Assembly: GCA_011390955.1 (NCBI GenBank)
Contig: JAABRM010000005.1
Location: 62,001 to 126,000 of the forward strand
DNA: 64,000 nt
Direction of reading: 5' to 3'
Source of the DNA: Oscillatoriales cyanobacterium
GTDB lineage: Bacteria; Cyanobacteriota; Cyanobacteriia; Cyanobacteriales; Laspinemataceae
Shown here: piece after piece, positions 53,262 to 62,619 of the stretch
Layout of the letters: every line of letters starts with the position of its first letter
How positions within the stretch are numbered: the stretch's first letter is position 1
Notes under the pieces: model-generated
The model's input: the letters and a program-made list of their open reading frames with translations, nothing else
The model's database searches: none
What the model was told of the DNA's origin: nothing
Made by a program: the position numbers and the translations under genes

Positions 53262-55289
53262 ATGTTTAGTTTGTTGTATAGCCGTTTAGGTATGGCTTCA
53301 TTCCTGGCTTTGGGGTTGACTGTTCAGTCAGCAACCAAGGCGATCGCCCAAACCCCGTTTACGGATATTGAAAATCACTGGGCCAAAGCTTGTATTAGTG
53401 AATTAAAAAATAGACGGATTCTTAATGGATACCCGGACGGCAGTTTTCGTCCGAATGCCCCGGTGACGCGGGCTGAATTTGCCAGTTTATTAATGACGGC
53501 TTTTTCGCAAACAGCGTCGGTTAGAGAACCGATTCAATTTATTGATATTCCCAGTGATTTTTGGGCAGGAAATGCGATTCGGGATGCTTATGAAAGAGCT
53601 TTTTTGTCGGGATATTCGGGACGAATTTTTAATCCTAACCAAAATATCCCGAAAGTTCAAGTTTTGGTGGCACTTACGGCGGGATTACAGTATTCTGCAA
53701 ATCAGTTAAAGCCGGATCAATTAAGTTTAGCCTTGAATGATGCTCAAGCAATTCCAGAGTACGCCCGAAGCGCGATCGCGGCAGCAATTGAAAGGCAGCT
53801 TTTGGTGAATTATCCTAATGTGCGGGAATTTAATCCCAATCAACCAGCAACTCGCGGAGAACTGGCGGCTTTTTTCTGTCAAAGCTTGATCGGAGTTTAT
53901 TCCCCAATTCCGATTCAATATATTGCCCGTGCGAGCGAATTTCCGCCAGAAATTGCGGAGAATGAGAAACCTTTGGAGACGGACAATTCAGAAACTCCGG
54001 TGGCAAATAATCCCACTCCTCCAGAGAGCGATCGAACAGAAACTCCGGTGGCAGAAACTCCGGTGGCAAATAATCCCACTCCTCCAGAAAGCGATCGAAC
54101 AGAAACTCCTGTGGCAGAAACTCCGGTGGCAAATAATCCCACTCCTCCAGAAAGCGATCGCCCAACAGTTACTAATGACCAAATGGCTAATGGGGAAATT
54201 CGTGGGGTTTGGTTGACGAATATTGATAGTGAGGTGCTATTTGCTCCAGAAAATGTGGCAGCCGCGATCGCTCGTTTAGGGGATTTAAACTTTAATACGG
54301 TTTATCCGACGGTTTGGAATTGGGGTTATACTCTGTATCCGAGTCAAGTAGCGGAAAAGGTAGTTGGGAGTAAAATCGATCCCGATCCAGGGTTGCGCGA
54401 TCGCGATGTTTTAGCGGAAATTATTCGCCATAGTCGGGCCAAAAATTTACGAGTAATTCCCTGGTTTGAGTTTGGTTTTATGGCTCCAGCAGATTCAGAA
54501 TTAGCCCGTCGTCGTCCTGAGTGGATTACCAAACGCAGTGATGGCACGCAGGTGAAAATGGAAGGAGCCCATCCGCGAGTTTGGCTGAATCCTTTTCATC
54601 CAGAAGTGCAACAATTTCTGATTGATTTAATCGTGGAAGCGGTGCGGAAATATGACATCGACGGGATTCAATTAGACGATCACTTTGGGCTGCCTTCTGA
54701 GTTTGGTTACGATGAATTTACCGTAGCTTTGTATAAAAAAGAAAACAATGGGAAAGCGCCTCCGACTGACCCGAAAGACCCTGAGTGGTTGCGGTGGCGA
54801 GCGGATAAAATTACCGCATTTATGGAAAAGTTATTTAAAGCCATTAAAGCGGAGAAAAAAGACGTGATTGTGGGGTTATCTCCCAACCCCCAAAATTTTT
54901 CTTATCGAGAGTTTTTGGCGGATTGGTCAACTTGGGAACAAAAAGGCTTGATTGAGGAATTGATCGTGCAAATCTATCGCAGCGATCGCAATGCGTTTAT
55001 GGCGGAACTCCAGAATGAGTCGATTCAAAAAGCCCGTAAACATATCCCCGTCGCCATTGGGATTTTATCGGGTTTAAAAGGACGACCGATTGCTATGGCT
55101 GATATTGCCGACCAAGTAAATATTGTGCGGAATCAAGGATATGCGGGAGTTTCTTTCTTTTTCTATGAAAGTCTCTGGAATTGGGCGCCGGCCCCGGCGG
55201 ATCAAAGGGCAGAATCTTTGAAAACTATTTTCCCCGAAACTGTTGTGGCACCAGATATTTTTCAAGGGTGGGAACCGCCGAAAAATTAA
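53262..55289 (+). CDS. SLH-domain and GH10-like (DUF187) glycosyl hydrolase-type protein
   Basis: About 675 aa. GGAGG at 53251 fixes the start at the tandem ATG (53259/53262), not at the TTG at 53181. Signal peptide (MASFLALGLTVQSATKAIAQ), three SLH-type units (FTDIENHWAKACI, GYPDGSFRPNAPVTRAEFA), a repeat linker TETPVAETPVANNPTPPESDR (about three times), then the glycosyl-hydrolase-like domain: GVWLTNIDSEVLF, FNTVYPTVWNWGYTLY, IPWFEFGFM, DGIQLDDHFG, VGLSPNP. SLH domains attach to peptidoglycan-linked polymers. Substrate unknown. Confidence 0.93.
   Translation: MFSLLYSRLGMASFLALGLTVQSATKAIAQTPFTDIENHWAKACISELKNRRILNGYPDGSFRPNAPVTRAEFASLLMTAFSQTASVREPIQFIDIPSDFWAGNAIRDAYERAFLSGYSGRIFNPNQNIPKVQVLVALTAGLQYSANQLKPDQLSLALNDAQAIPEYARSAIAAAIERQLLVNYPNVREFNPNQPATRGELAAFFCQSLIGVYSPIPIQYIARASEFPPEIAENEKPLETDNSETPVANNPTPPESDRTETPVAETPVANNPTPPESDRTETPVAETPVANNPTPPESDRPTVTNDQMANGEIRGVWLTNIDSEVLFAPENVAAAIARLGDLNFNTVYPTVWNWGYTLYPSQVAEKVVGSKIDPDPGLRDRDVLAEIIRHSRAKNLRVIPWFEFGFMAPADSELARRRPEWITKRSDGTQVKMEGAHPRVWLNPFHPEVQQFLIDLIVEAVRKYDIDGIQLDDHFGLPSEFGYDEFTVALYKKENNGKAPPTDPKDPEWLRWRADKITAFMEKLFKAIKAEKKDVIVGLSPNPQNFSYREFLADWSTWEQKGLIEELIVQIYRSDRNAFMAELQNESIQKARKHIPVAIGILSGLKGRPIAMADIADQVNIVRNQGYAGVSFFFYESLWNWAPAPADQRAESLKTIFPETVVAPDIFQGWEPPKN
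53990..54165. repeat. in-frame 63-bp tandem repeat in the SLH gene
   Basis: About 2.7 copies encode the Thr/Pro/Glu linker. Each copy carries an AGCGATCG (HIP1-like) site at the same position. Confidence 0.88.
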
Positions 55290-55300
55290 CCGCTGCTTGA

Positions 55301-56353
55301 TTATTCCCTAGGATATTTTTCTATTAACCAAGCGATCGCCCCCCCAATAGCTTCGGCGGCTACACTAATCAGCCGATAAAAGGCGATCGCACCAAGCAAA
55401 ATTCCTGGGGGAAAGTAATTTTGTAATAAAGCGATCGCCGTAGCTTCAAAAATACCAATTCCCCCCGGTGCGCCGGGAACTATTAAACCCAGTAACCAGG
55501 CAAAACTAAAAGCACTCAACACTAAAGATACTGATGAAATTAGGGTCGCTAAATTCAATTTGTCGAGAGGTTGCAGCATGGCCACCATTGCTAATAAAAA
55601 ACCACTGCCCCGCAGCAAAAGAAAAATAATTTCTCCAATTAAAGGAAACAAAGGATAGCGTTGCATTTTCCCTGGTTCTAACTGCTGGTCATTTTGGGAA
55701 TCTTCTGAATTATTTCCGCTGGTTTTTCCGCTAATATTTGGGGCTGGATGATGCTTTTTCAGTTTCGCCTTACCCAGAAAACTGACCAATAAATTTAAAA
55801 TCACCGGATGCACTCCTACAAGTACCCCGGTTAAACCCAATATTTTGCCAAATTGAATCACGGTCTGAGAAAAATTATAGGCACCAATTTCTAATTCTTT
55901 GGCGGAAGTATTTTGTAACGGAGCAAAAAGTAAAGCCATAATTAAAGCGGCTGCTGCCATTAACAGCGGTTCTAATAATACGCTGACCGTGGCGACATTG
56001 CCAGTAACTCCGATTTGTTTAATTGTCAAAATGCGGCCATAAAAATGCCAGATATTTCCCGGAATATACTTGGCCATATTGGTGGTTAAGTATATTCGCA
56101 AAGCCCAAAAAACTGGGACAGGTTGATTAAATTCCCGCAAAATCCAAGTCCAAACCCACCCCGACCAAATATGTGCTAATAAGGTGACAATTAAAGATAA
56201 GCCTAAATAACTCCAACCAGCCACGGTAATTTTCAGGGATACGACTTCTAATGCGTGTTTTTTAAAAGTGGCGATTAAGAAAAATAATACTGCGCCTAAT
56301 ATTAACCAACGAAACCCTGATTTGGTAACTTTTTTGATTTCTAATTTGAGCAT
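55301..56353 (-). CDS. lysylphosphatidylglycerol synthase TM-domain (UPF0104) protein
   Basis: 350 aa, eight or so TMs: LILGAVLFFLIATF, YIPGNIWHFYGR, VSVLLEPLLMAAAALIMALL, GLIVPGAPGGIGIFEATAIALLQ. This is the flippase half of MprF-like proteins without the synthase domain. It is likely to move a lipid across the membrane, substrate unknown. A polar loop (about 195-225) is Asn/Gln-rich. Convergent with the SLH gene, 11 bp apart. Confidence 0.88.
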   Translation of the reverse strand: MLKLEIKKVTKSGFRWLILGAVLFFLIATFKKHALEVVSLKITVAGWSYLGLSLIVTLLAHIWSGWVWTWILREFNQPVPVFWALRIYLTTNMAKYIPGNIWHFYGRILTIKQIGVTGNVATVSVLLEPLLMAAAALIMALLFAPLQNTSAKELEIGAYNFSQTVIQFGKILGLTGVLVGVHPVILNLLVSFLGKAKLKKHHPAPNISGKTSGNNSEDSQNDQQLEPGKMQRYPLFPLIGEIIFLLLRGSGFLLAMVAMLQPLDKLNLATLISSVSLVLSAFSFAWLLGLIVPGAPGGIGIFEATAIALLQNYFPPGILLGAIAFYRLISVAAEAIGGAIAWLIEKYPRE

Positions 56354-56527
56354 TTGGGATATTAATAATAATGTAAATATCTAACATCAATTCCGTGTAT
56401 TTGCTGATTATCTACAAAGCCATGTCATTCCCGCGTTAGGCGAAGCCCATGCCCAAAGGGCTATATGCGGGAATCCATCTTAATGAGAGAGGATTGTTTT
56501 TGTAACCGAACAACCGGAATTGATTTA

Positions 56528-56605
56528 AGTAGGTGAACATAATTAATTGCACTTTTCGTTCCCCGCCGATAGGCTGTGGATTCCCGCATTCGCGGGAATG
56601 ACAGA
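56528..56605 (+). mobile_element. MITE-like element, copy F (right end missing)
   Basis: AGTAGGTG next to TA, simple core ATTCCCGC-ATTC-GCGGGAAT, ending shortly after GACAG. Confidence 0.78.
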
Positions 56606-56616
56606 ATCTTAGCAAG

Positions 56617-56692
56617 TATTTATATTGTAGGGTGGGCAAATGTCCACTATCATATATGGTAGGGTGGGTAAAATATGCATGCCCACCCTACG
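56617..56692. repeat. GTAGGGTGGGC palindromic element, second copy
   Basis: About 75 bp nearly identical to 49457-49533, including the AAGTATTTATATT lead-in and CATATATGG centre. Confidence 0.8.
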
Positions 56693-56759
56693 AATCTTAG
56701 GGGCTGTTGGATGAATTTTTGTAAATAGTATCACAGATTAATTAAATCATATTAGACAT

Positions 56760-56790
56760 AAAAAAACACAGAGACTTACTTTCTCTGTGT
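56760..56790 (-). terminator. Rho-independent terminator of the L,D-transpeptidase gene
   Basis: On the minus strand ACACAGAGA-AAGTAAG-TCTCTGTGT is followed by TTTTTTATG. About 45 nt after the stop. Confidence 0.85.
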
Positions 56791-56834
56791 CGTGTCTTTT
56801 GGTCATGGTAAATATTTTCTGAAACCAAAGATGA

Positions 56835-57365
56835 TTAATCGTGAACCACTACGGGTGTGCCGACATCAGCCCAATTAAATAACCATTCTGCATGATTGAC
56901 CGCTACATTGGTACAACCATGACTGACGGGAGTGCCAAAGTTATTATGCCAATAAGCCCCATGAATGGCATAACCGCCATAGTAATACATGGCAAATGGT
57001 ACGTCAGGAACGTCGTAGTCTTCCCCTTGCATTCGGGCGGTTTCATGTTTGGATTGAATGGTAAAGGTGCCTGGGGGTGTGGGAGTGGCATCTTTGCCGG
57101 TGGAAATAATCACCGCGTAGACAGGTTGCGATCCTTCCCAAGCGATTAATCTTTGGGCTCTTACGTCAATTTCAATCCAGCGATTTTGGGATTGTTGTAA
57201 ATTCAGAATGTTTCTAGCAATTGCGTTGTGATAGTCGGTTTCCGCCAGCGCTGGCAAAATCCAGCCTGCTCCAGCAAATCCGCTGATAAGTGCAGAGACT
57301 AGAAAAGTTGTCGATCGCCTCCATAAATTCTGAGGCAAACTATGAGCAAAAATTGTGCGTTTCAT
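56835..57365 (-). CDS. L,D-transpeptidase (YkuD domain), exported
   Basis: About 176 aa from [10 protein letters not shown] (GGGGA upstream); a longer start at 57386 is possible. Signal peptide or anchor ([18 protein letters not shown]). The YkuD domain has [20 protein letters not shown] with the catalytic Cys and His. It makes 3-3 cross-links in peptidoglycan in the periplasm. Followed by its own terminator. Confidence 0.94.
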   Translation of the reverse strand: MKRTIFAHSLPQNLWRRSTTFLVSALISGFAGAGWILPALAETDYHNAIARNILNLQQSQNRWIEIDVRAQRLIAWEGSQPVYAVIISTGKDATPTPPGTFTIQSKHETARMQGEDYDVPDVPFAMYYYGGYAIHGAYWHNNFGTPVSHGCTNVAVNHAEWLFNWADVGTPVVVHD

Positions 57366-57431
57366 GTGAAAATCCCCATCAACCATAGAATTGTCTGAAG
57401 TTACACTTCTATTGTTTCCAGTGTAGCTAAT

Positions 57432-58088
57432 TTAATTAGATGATTTCTGGCGGAAAGACTGGAGACTGGTGACTAAGGTTTGACTACGTTGGGCGATCGC
57501 GTCCCAATTTTGGGCGGCAATTAAAGATGGGGGAAATAAATCCCCCGCTAACCCAACGGCGATCGCCCCTGCTTGGATAAATTCCCGGGCATTGTCAATG
57601 GTGACGCCCCCAGTGGGAATCATGGGAATTTGTCCCAGAGGGCCTTGTAATCCTTTAATATAGGCGGCATAACCCACCGCTTGACAGGGAAAGATTTTCA
57701 CACAGGTGGCCCCAGCTTGCCACGCGGTGACAATTTCCGTGGGGGTGAGGGCGCCTGGGACGATGGGAATTCCGGCGGCGACAGCGGCTTGAATTAACGG
57801 GATATTGACATGAGGGGAAAAGGCGAATTGTGCCCCAGCAGCGATCGCCTCAAATAGGGCAGTTCGATCTAAAATTGTCCCGGTGCCAATGATACAGTGG
57901 GGCAATTCCGAGCGCAACTGTTCAATTAAGGCCGGGGCGCTGTCCGTATTCCAGGTAATTTCCACGATCCGCAAACCGCCTTCGGCCACAGCTTGCGCTT
58001 GCCGCCGACCGAGTTCGATCTGTGGCGCCCGAATCACGGCGATCGCCCGATGTTGCTGCAATTCATTTAACCAATTCTCCGAGATCAT
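57432..58088 (-). CDS. eda: KDPG/KHG aldolase (Entner-Doudoroff)
   Basis: 218 aa. Cleaves 2-keto-3-deoxy-6-phosphogluconate to pyruvate and glyceraldehyde 3-phosphate. Seen: VEITWNTDSA (active-site Glu), GTGTILD, SPHVNIPL and the Schiff-base Lys in CVKIFPCQAVG, then PTGGVTIDNA. ATG start, usual length. Not in an operon with other sugar-acid genes here. Confidence 0.95.
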   Translation of the reverse strand: MISENWLNELQQHRAIAVIRAPQIELGRRQAQAVAEGGLRIVEITWNTDSAPALIEQLRSELPHCIIGTGTILDRTALFEAIAAGAQFAFSPHVNIPLIQAAVAAGIPIVPGALTPTEIVTAWQAGATCVKIFPCQAVGYAAYIKGLQGPLGQIPMIPTGGVTIDNAREFIQAGAIAVGLAGDLFPPSLIAAQNWDAIAQRSQTLVTSLQSFRQKSSN

Positions 58089-58352
58089 TGCCTGGATCCT
58101 GCTTGATATTCTTTCATCTCATCAGCCCATACCGCTTTGATATGATATCTGGCGATCGCCGGTTTTCGATCGAAAACCGTGAATTGCTTAATTAGAATTG
58201 CCCAATTAATTCTCAAGTAATTTCTGTGCGGGATGAAAAAATCGGCATTGCGGTCAATTCTGAGGCAAGGGGTTTATCATTAAATTACAGGTCGGCGATC
58301 GTCCGTCTACGATCTAAGAAGAATAAATAATATTGCTTTACCATCAATTTCC

Positions 58353-60653
58353 ATGAGTTACTGCATTAATCCCAAGTGTCCCAAACCGAGCGATCCTTTG
58401 AATGCGAATAACCGGATTTGTCGTCAATGCGGTGCTGAATTGCTCATTGCCGGACGTTATCGGGTGACGCAGTTGCTAGGAGAGGGCGGTTTTGCCAAAA
58501 CTTATGAAATCGACGATCGGGGCTTTCCTAAAGTTTTAAAAGTGCTGCAACTAAAAGAACCCAAGGCGATCGCCCTGTTTAAACAAGAAGCAAATGTGTT
58601 GCAAAAACTCAAACATCCGGGGATTCCCAGAGTGGAACCCCAAGGATATTTTACCGTTCAGATGCGATCGAGCAAAATTTCGCTACATTGCTTGGTCATG
58701 CAAAAGATTTATGGCCAAAACTTAGAACAATGGTTAGGCGATCGAAACAATTACCCCATTACTCAAGAGGAGGCAATTGACTGGTTAAAACAAATGATCG
58801 ATATTTTGCAGGAAGTTCACCGCTGGCAATTTTTCCATCGAGACATCAAACCCACCAATATCATGCTGCAACCCAATGGTCAATTAGCTTTAATTGACTT
58901 TGGTTCAGTGCGAGAAGTCACCGACACTTACCTGGCAAAAATGGGCGTCGGACACCGAGGAACGGTGATTGCTTCTAGAGGTTATGCGCCCCCAGAACAA
59001 GAAAATGGTCATCCGGTTCCCCAATCAGATTTTTTTGCTTTGGGACGGACTTTTGTGCATTTACTCACGGGTAAACATCCCCTGGAATTTTATGACCCCA
59101 GCACTGATAGCTTGCAATGGCGCAATGCTGCCCCGAAAATTTCCCCATTATTAGCAGATTTTATCGACTATTTGATTGCACGGTTGCCCGGTAATCGGCC
59201 TCAAAATGCTAACGTTATGATCCAACGATTAACCGAAATTGAAGCTAATTTAGCCGGGACATCTAGCCTCAAATTTGCTTTAGCTTATCCTTTACCGTAT
59301 CAATTGTCAGCTAAATTTAACCCAGCTAAATTTAACCCAGTTAAATTTAACCCAGCTAAAAAACCCAAACTGGCAGCGGCGATACTTTTAGTTGTCGGTT
59401 TGGTGGGTTACTTAGAAGTTAGTATCTATGAATATATTCGGACTTCTTTAAGCCCAAATCAGCCAAATGGAGCGGATGTATCCGGATCCCCGTCCCCAGA
59501 TTTATGGGATGAAAAAGAGAAAAATAACCCCACGCCGATCCAGGATCGAACGGTGCGAGAAAATGTTGAAATAACCCAATTAAAAGCCGCTTCTTTTGCC
59601 AATGCAATGGTTAACTTACCGCCGACAAGTGCCGCTAAAAGTGCGGCAAATAATCTGAGTCAACCAGGGGCGATCGCCAACAATCTCGTTCCCGAAATTA
59701 CGCCAAATCAGACAAAAAATATCTCTTTAGTAAAAACTATGGCCGGACACGATCAAGATGTGCAATCGGTGGCAATTACCCCGGATGGGACAAAAGTTGC
59801 CAGCGGCAGTTTTGACGGTACGATTAAAATTTGGCACCTCAAAACTGGGGAATTAATTCAAACTTTAACCGCCCATTCAGAAGCCGGAGAAATTATTTCT
59901 TCGATCGCCATTAGTCCCGATGGCCAAACCTTAGTTAGTAGCAGTAATAGTTACGGTGGAAATATTAAAATTTGGGATTTATCCACGGGCTTGGTCATAT
60001 CAACTTTAAAAGCTCAAGGGGTGGGAGTTTCCGTTGTGGCGATTAGCCCTGATAGCCAACTTTTAGCTAGTGGAGGAAATGACGGGAGTATTAAACTTTG
60101 GCATTTGGCCTTGGGTGAGGAACTGGGCACATTTTCCGGGCATTTTGGCCGAGTTTTTTCCGTGGCATTTAGTGCCAATGGTAAATTCCTGGCAAGTGGG
60201 GGAGAAGATGGTTCCATTCATCTCTGGAATTTAAGCCGCATTCAAGGAAAAGTTGGGTTTGATTTCCAGCCCGATCGCCGCTTTTTAGGACATACTAATA
60301 CGGTGCATTCCGTAGCTTTTAGCCCCGATAATCAGCGGTTAGCTAGTGGCAGTGCGGATAAAACAATTAAATTGTGGAATGTAGAAACAGGAGAAGCGAT
60401 CGCCACTTTAGCCAGTCATTCTGGCGGTATGTTATCCGTTGCCATTAGTCCCAATGGGCAAATTTTAGCCGGAGGAAGTTTACTCGGTCGGATTAAATTG
60501 TGGAATCTGAATACAGGGGAAGTGATTGATACCTTATCGGCCCATTCTCGATGGGTTGAATCCGTCGTATTTAGTCCCGACGGACATATTCTTGCTAGTG
60601 GCAGCAGCGATCGCACCGTCAAAATTTGGGACTTAGAAACATCCCCTAATTAA
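58353..60653 (+). CDS. Ser/Thr kinase with 4-Cys motif and WD40 repeats
   Basis: 766 aa. 4-Cys motif at residues 4, 9, 23, 26 (MSYCINPKC), kinase (33-295) with intact GEGGFAKTY, FHRDIKPTNIM, DFGSVREV and GYAPPEQ. A 5-residue repeat KFNPA/KFNPV leads to one TM (AAAILLVVGLVGYL, about 345) and seven WD40 repeats (LASGSADKTIKLWN and relatives). Same architecture as the kinase at 16359. Probably a cytosolic kinase with an external propeller. Confidence 0.95.
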   Translation: MSYCINPKCPKPSDPLNANNRICRQCGAELLIAGRYRVTQLLGEGGFAKTYEIDDRGFPKVLKVLQLKEPKAIALFKQEANVLQKLKHPGIPRVEPQGYFTVQMRSSKISLHCLVMQKIYGQNLEQWLGDRNNYPITQEEAIDWLKQMIDILQEVHRWQFFHRDIKPTNIMLQPNGQLALIDFGSVREVTDTYLAKMGVGHRGTVIASRGYAPPEQENGHPVPQSDFFALGRTFVHLLTGKHPLEFYDPSTDSLQWRNAAPKISPLLADFIDYLIARLPGNRPQNANVMIQRLTEIEANLAGTSSLKFALAYPLPYQLSAKFNPAKFNPVKFNPAKKPKLAAAILLVVGLVGYLEVSIYEYIRTSLSPNQPNGADVSGSPSPDLWDEKEKNNPTPIQDRTVRENVEITQLKAASFANAMVNLPPTSAAKSAANNLSQPGAIANNLVPEITPNQTKNISLVKTMAGHDQDVQSVAITPDGTKVASGSFDGTIKIWHLKTGELIQTLTAHSEAGEIISSIAISPDGQTLVSSSNSYGGNIKIWDLSTGLVISTLKAQGVGVSVVAISPDSQLLASGGNDGSIKLWHLALGEELGTFSGHFGRVFSVAFSANGKFLASGGEDGSIHLWNLSRIQGKVGFDFQPDRRFLGHTNTVHSVAFSPDNQRLASGSADKTIKLWNVETGEAIATLASHSGGMLSVAISPNGQILAGGSLLGRIKLWNLNTGEVIDTLSAHSRWVESVVFSPDGHILASGSSDRTVKIWDLETSPN

Positions 60654-60673
60654 TCATTTCTCATCATTTCTCA

Positions 60674-61234
60674 TCATTCATCAAAAGCGGAAATATCCAC
60701 TAACTTTTTCTGGTTCATATCCACCACATAATGTAAACCATAATGCGGATTTGACCAGCGTTGAAAGGACAAGATATTCTCCTCTGTCCAAGCTAGATTT
60801 GTAAAAGGACGCCAAGACAGAGGAATGCCTTGGATCTGATAAAATTTTCCGGCGATCGTCTCTTCGATAAATATCTTTTCTTGACAACCCTGTTCTTGGT
60901 CGAATTCAGATAGGAATTCACAAATCGTAAACGCTTGATAAGTTTGGGCTGAATTGACCGTAATATTCTCCCGTTTCTGCCTGGGTAATCGGGAAATTTC
61001 GACAACTTTGATCCCTTGGGCTAGGTCTTCAAACCCTTGGCTAATTTCTACAGCAATCGCCGGTAAATTATCCCCTGGGAAGGCTGGGGTCAAGGTCGCC
61101 GCAGCCTCACTGGGATACAACCATAAGACAAAAAATTTTAACAGCCCAAAGCATCCCCAAACTATAAACTTAACCCGGTTAACACATGGCTGACAAGCCA
61201 AATTATCTTGTGTTTTTAAGGATTTTAAATGCAT
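60674..61234 (-). CDS. exported hypothetical protein
   Basis: 186 aa. A basic N-terminus and hydrophobic segment (IVWGCFGLLKFFVLWLY) suggest export or anchoring. After it: GFEDLAQGIKVVEISRLPRQKRE, CEFLSEFDQEQGCQEKIF and PHYGLHYVVDMNQKKLV. Two Cys could pair. No family recognised. Opposed to the kinase, 20 bp away. Confidence 0.7.
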   Translation of the reverse strand: MHLKSLKTQDNLACQPCVNRVKFIVWGCFGLLKFFVLWLYPSEAAATLTPAFPGDNLPAIAVEISQGFEDLAQGIKVVEISRLPRQKRENITVNSAQTYQAFTICEFLSEFDQEQGCQEKIFIEETIAGKFYQIQGIPLSWRPFTNLAWTEENILSFQRWSNPHYGLHYVVDMNQKKLVDISAFDE

Positions 61235-61348
61235 AAGGATTCACCCACTATTCTACCTTGCCTGAATTTTAGGCCAAAGCTGAAAGCTGACTACTGATAC
61301 CTTTTGGGCTGAGAAAATATCTGGCATATATCTAGTATATATCTAGCA

Positions 61349-62422
61349 TCAAGACAGTGGCTTAATTTCTATTTTAACTCCCGTTTCTTCACTTTTAATA
61401 TGTCGCCAACTGCCATAGGGCAAATATTTCAGGCTGTCTGAGGGTAAGACTCCCGCTGATACCAGTGCATCGCACACACTACCGATCGCATTATCTCCAT
61501 CCCCCCGATGCTTTCCGTATAATATAATCCGCAAAGCAGCGGTCTTGAGGGGTAATTCCAGGGGTGGGTTCATCCGGTGAATTTGCATCAAAATCTCTCC
61601 TTGGGCTTTTAAGCGCCATTCGCGATAGCGTTGCGGAAAAAATGTCCCGTTTTTAGTCACGCGGGGACGTGCTTTTGGGGTGACATTTCCGGGAATCCAA
61701 AAAGAATAAATTTTCGCGGATGACTCAGGGGATGACTCAGGGGATGACTTAGGAGATGACTTAGGGGATGACTCAGGGGATGACTCAGCTTTGCTGGTGG
61801 TTGAGGCAGCAGTTTTTTCACTGGCAACCGGGGGTGAAGCGAAGCTATCCCCAAGGGAATCGCCTGTAGGGAGATTTTCGGTTTGATTTTCTGTTTGATT
61901 TTCGGCTTGATTTTCTGTTTGATCTTCGGTTTCAGGGATCACATCAACCGAGTTTATGGTGGTTGGATTTAGCACGGTTTCGCTATTGACTGTAATCGGT
62001 GGGTTTATTTCCCCTTTTCTCTCTGGCAAAGCTACATCAGGTTTTTCTGAGTCATTTTCTCCTCTTGGCAGTGCCGGTTGATGGGATTTTCTCTCGGATA
62101 ATTTGTCAACACTCGGCCACCCTTGAGCAATTTGCATATAGGTGGCAGCAGTTTTTACGGACATCTGACAATGGTCGGTTAACCAGCTATTCCATTCTTC
62201 AGGGGGAACCAGGGCGATCGCTTGTAGTAAGTAATCCCCGGCATTTCGTCCATGCAGTAAACCCAGGGCGATCGCGGTTTGACACCGCTGATGTTCCCCC
62301 TGAATTCGCTGAACTAATTGATCTAAAGTGAGCATATCCGCCCCAGCCAGAGGGAAGCAGGAGCGCGGGGGGGTAGGAGAGGAGGGGGAATCGGTTTGAC
62401 GCAAAATTTCCAGAAATGACAT
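61349..62422 (-). CDS. DUF3102-like and RusA-like fusion protein
   Basis: 357 aa. N-terminal part (LDQLVQRIQGEHQRCQTAIALGLLHGRNAGDYLLQAI, then NSWLTDHCQMSVKTAATYMQIA) fits DUF3102. The middle is low-complexity (QTENQAENQTEN, PESSPKSSP). The C-terminus (about 240-357) has the RusA Holliday-junction nuclease pattern: PKARPRVTKNG, then the acidic GDGDNAIGSVCDAL and LPSDS. RusA is usually phage-borne and free-standing. Function in recombination or replication repair is plausible but unproven. Confidence 0.85.
   Translation of the reverse strand: MSFLEILRQTDSPSSPTPPRSCFPLAGADMLTLDQLVQRIQGEHQRCQTAIALGLLHGRNAGDYLLQAIALVPPEEWNSWLTDHCQMSVKTAATYMQIAQGWPSVDKLSERKSHQPALPRGENDSEKPDVALPERKGEINPPITVNSETVLNPTTINSVDVIPETEDQTENQAENQTENQTENLPTGDSLGDSFASPPVASEKTAASTTSKAESSPESSPKSSPKSSPESSPESSAKIYSFWIPGNVTPKARPRVTKNGTFFPQRYREWRLKAQGEILMQIHRMNPPLELPLKTAALRIILYGKHRGDGDNAIGSVCDALVSAGVLPSDSLKYLPYGSWRHIKSEETGVKIEIKPLS
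61720..61790. repeat. 12-bp coding repeat (GATGACTCAGGG)
   Basis: Six copies, some with CTTAGG, encode the Ser-Pro-Glu/Lys-Ser linker of the fusion protein. Confidence 0.9.
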
Positions 62423-62426
62423 ATCA

Positions 62427-62495
62427 ATTTTGTTGGTTGTTGTTTGTTGTTTGTTGTTTGTTGTTTGTTGTTGGTTGTTGGTGGTTGGTTGACAA
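62427..62495. repeat. STRR tract (TTGTTTG)n
   Basis: About five copies of TTGTTTG followed by TTGGTTG/TGGTGGTT variants, upstream of the fusion gene on its strand. Confidence 0.9.
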
Positions 62496-62619
62496 AACTT
62501 AGTCAGGCGGGTACTTATAACCCTCTTCTGTCACTTTCCGAAATAAACAAGCAGTAAATACAGTAAATTATGCAGAAGAATAAAAGGGTTTGAAACTATT
62601 CATAATTAGTCATGCAAAA

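Larger units (their letters stand above)
56354..56834. other. intergenic repeats
   Basis: Core-only palindrome with enlarged loop at 56424-56476, MITE copy F (56528-56605), and the GTAGGGTGGGC element (56617-56692), followed by the L,D-transpeptidase terminator. Confidence 0.75.
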
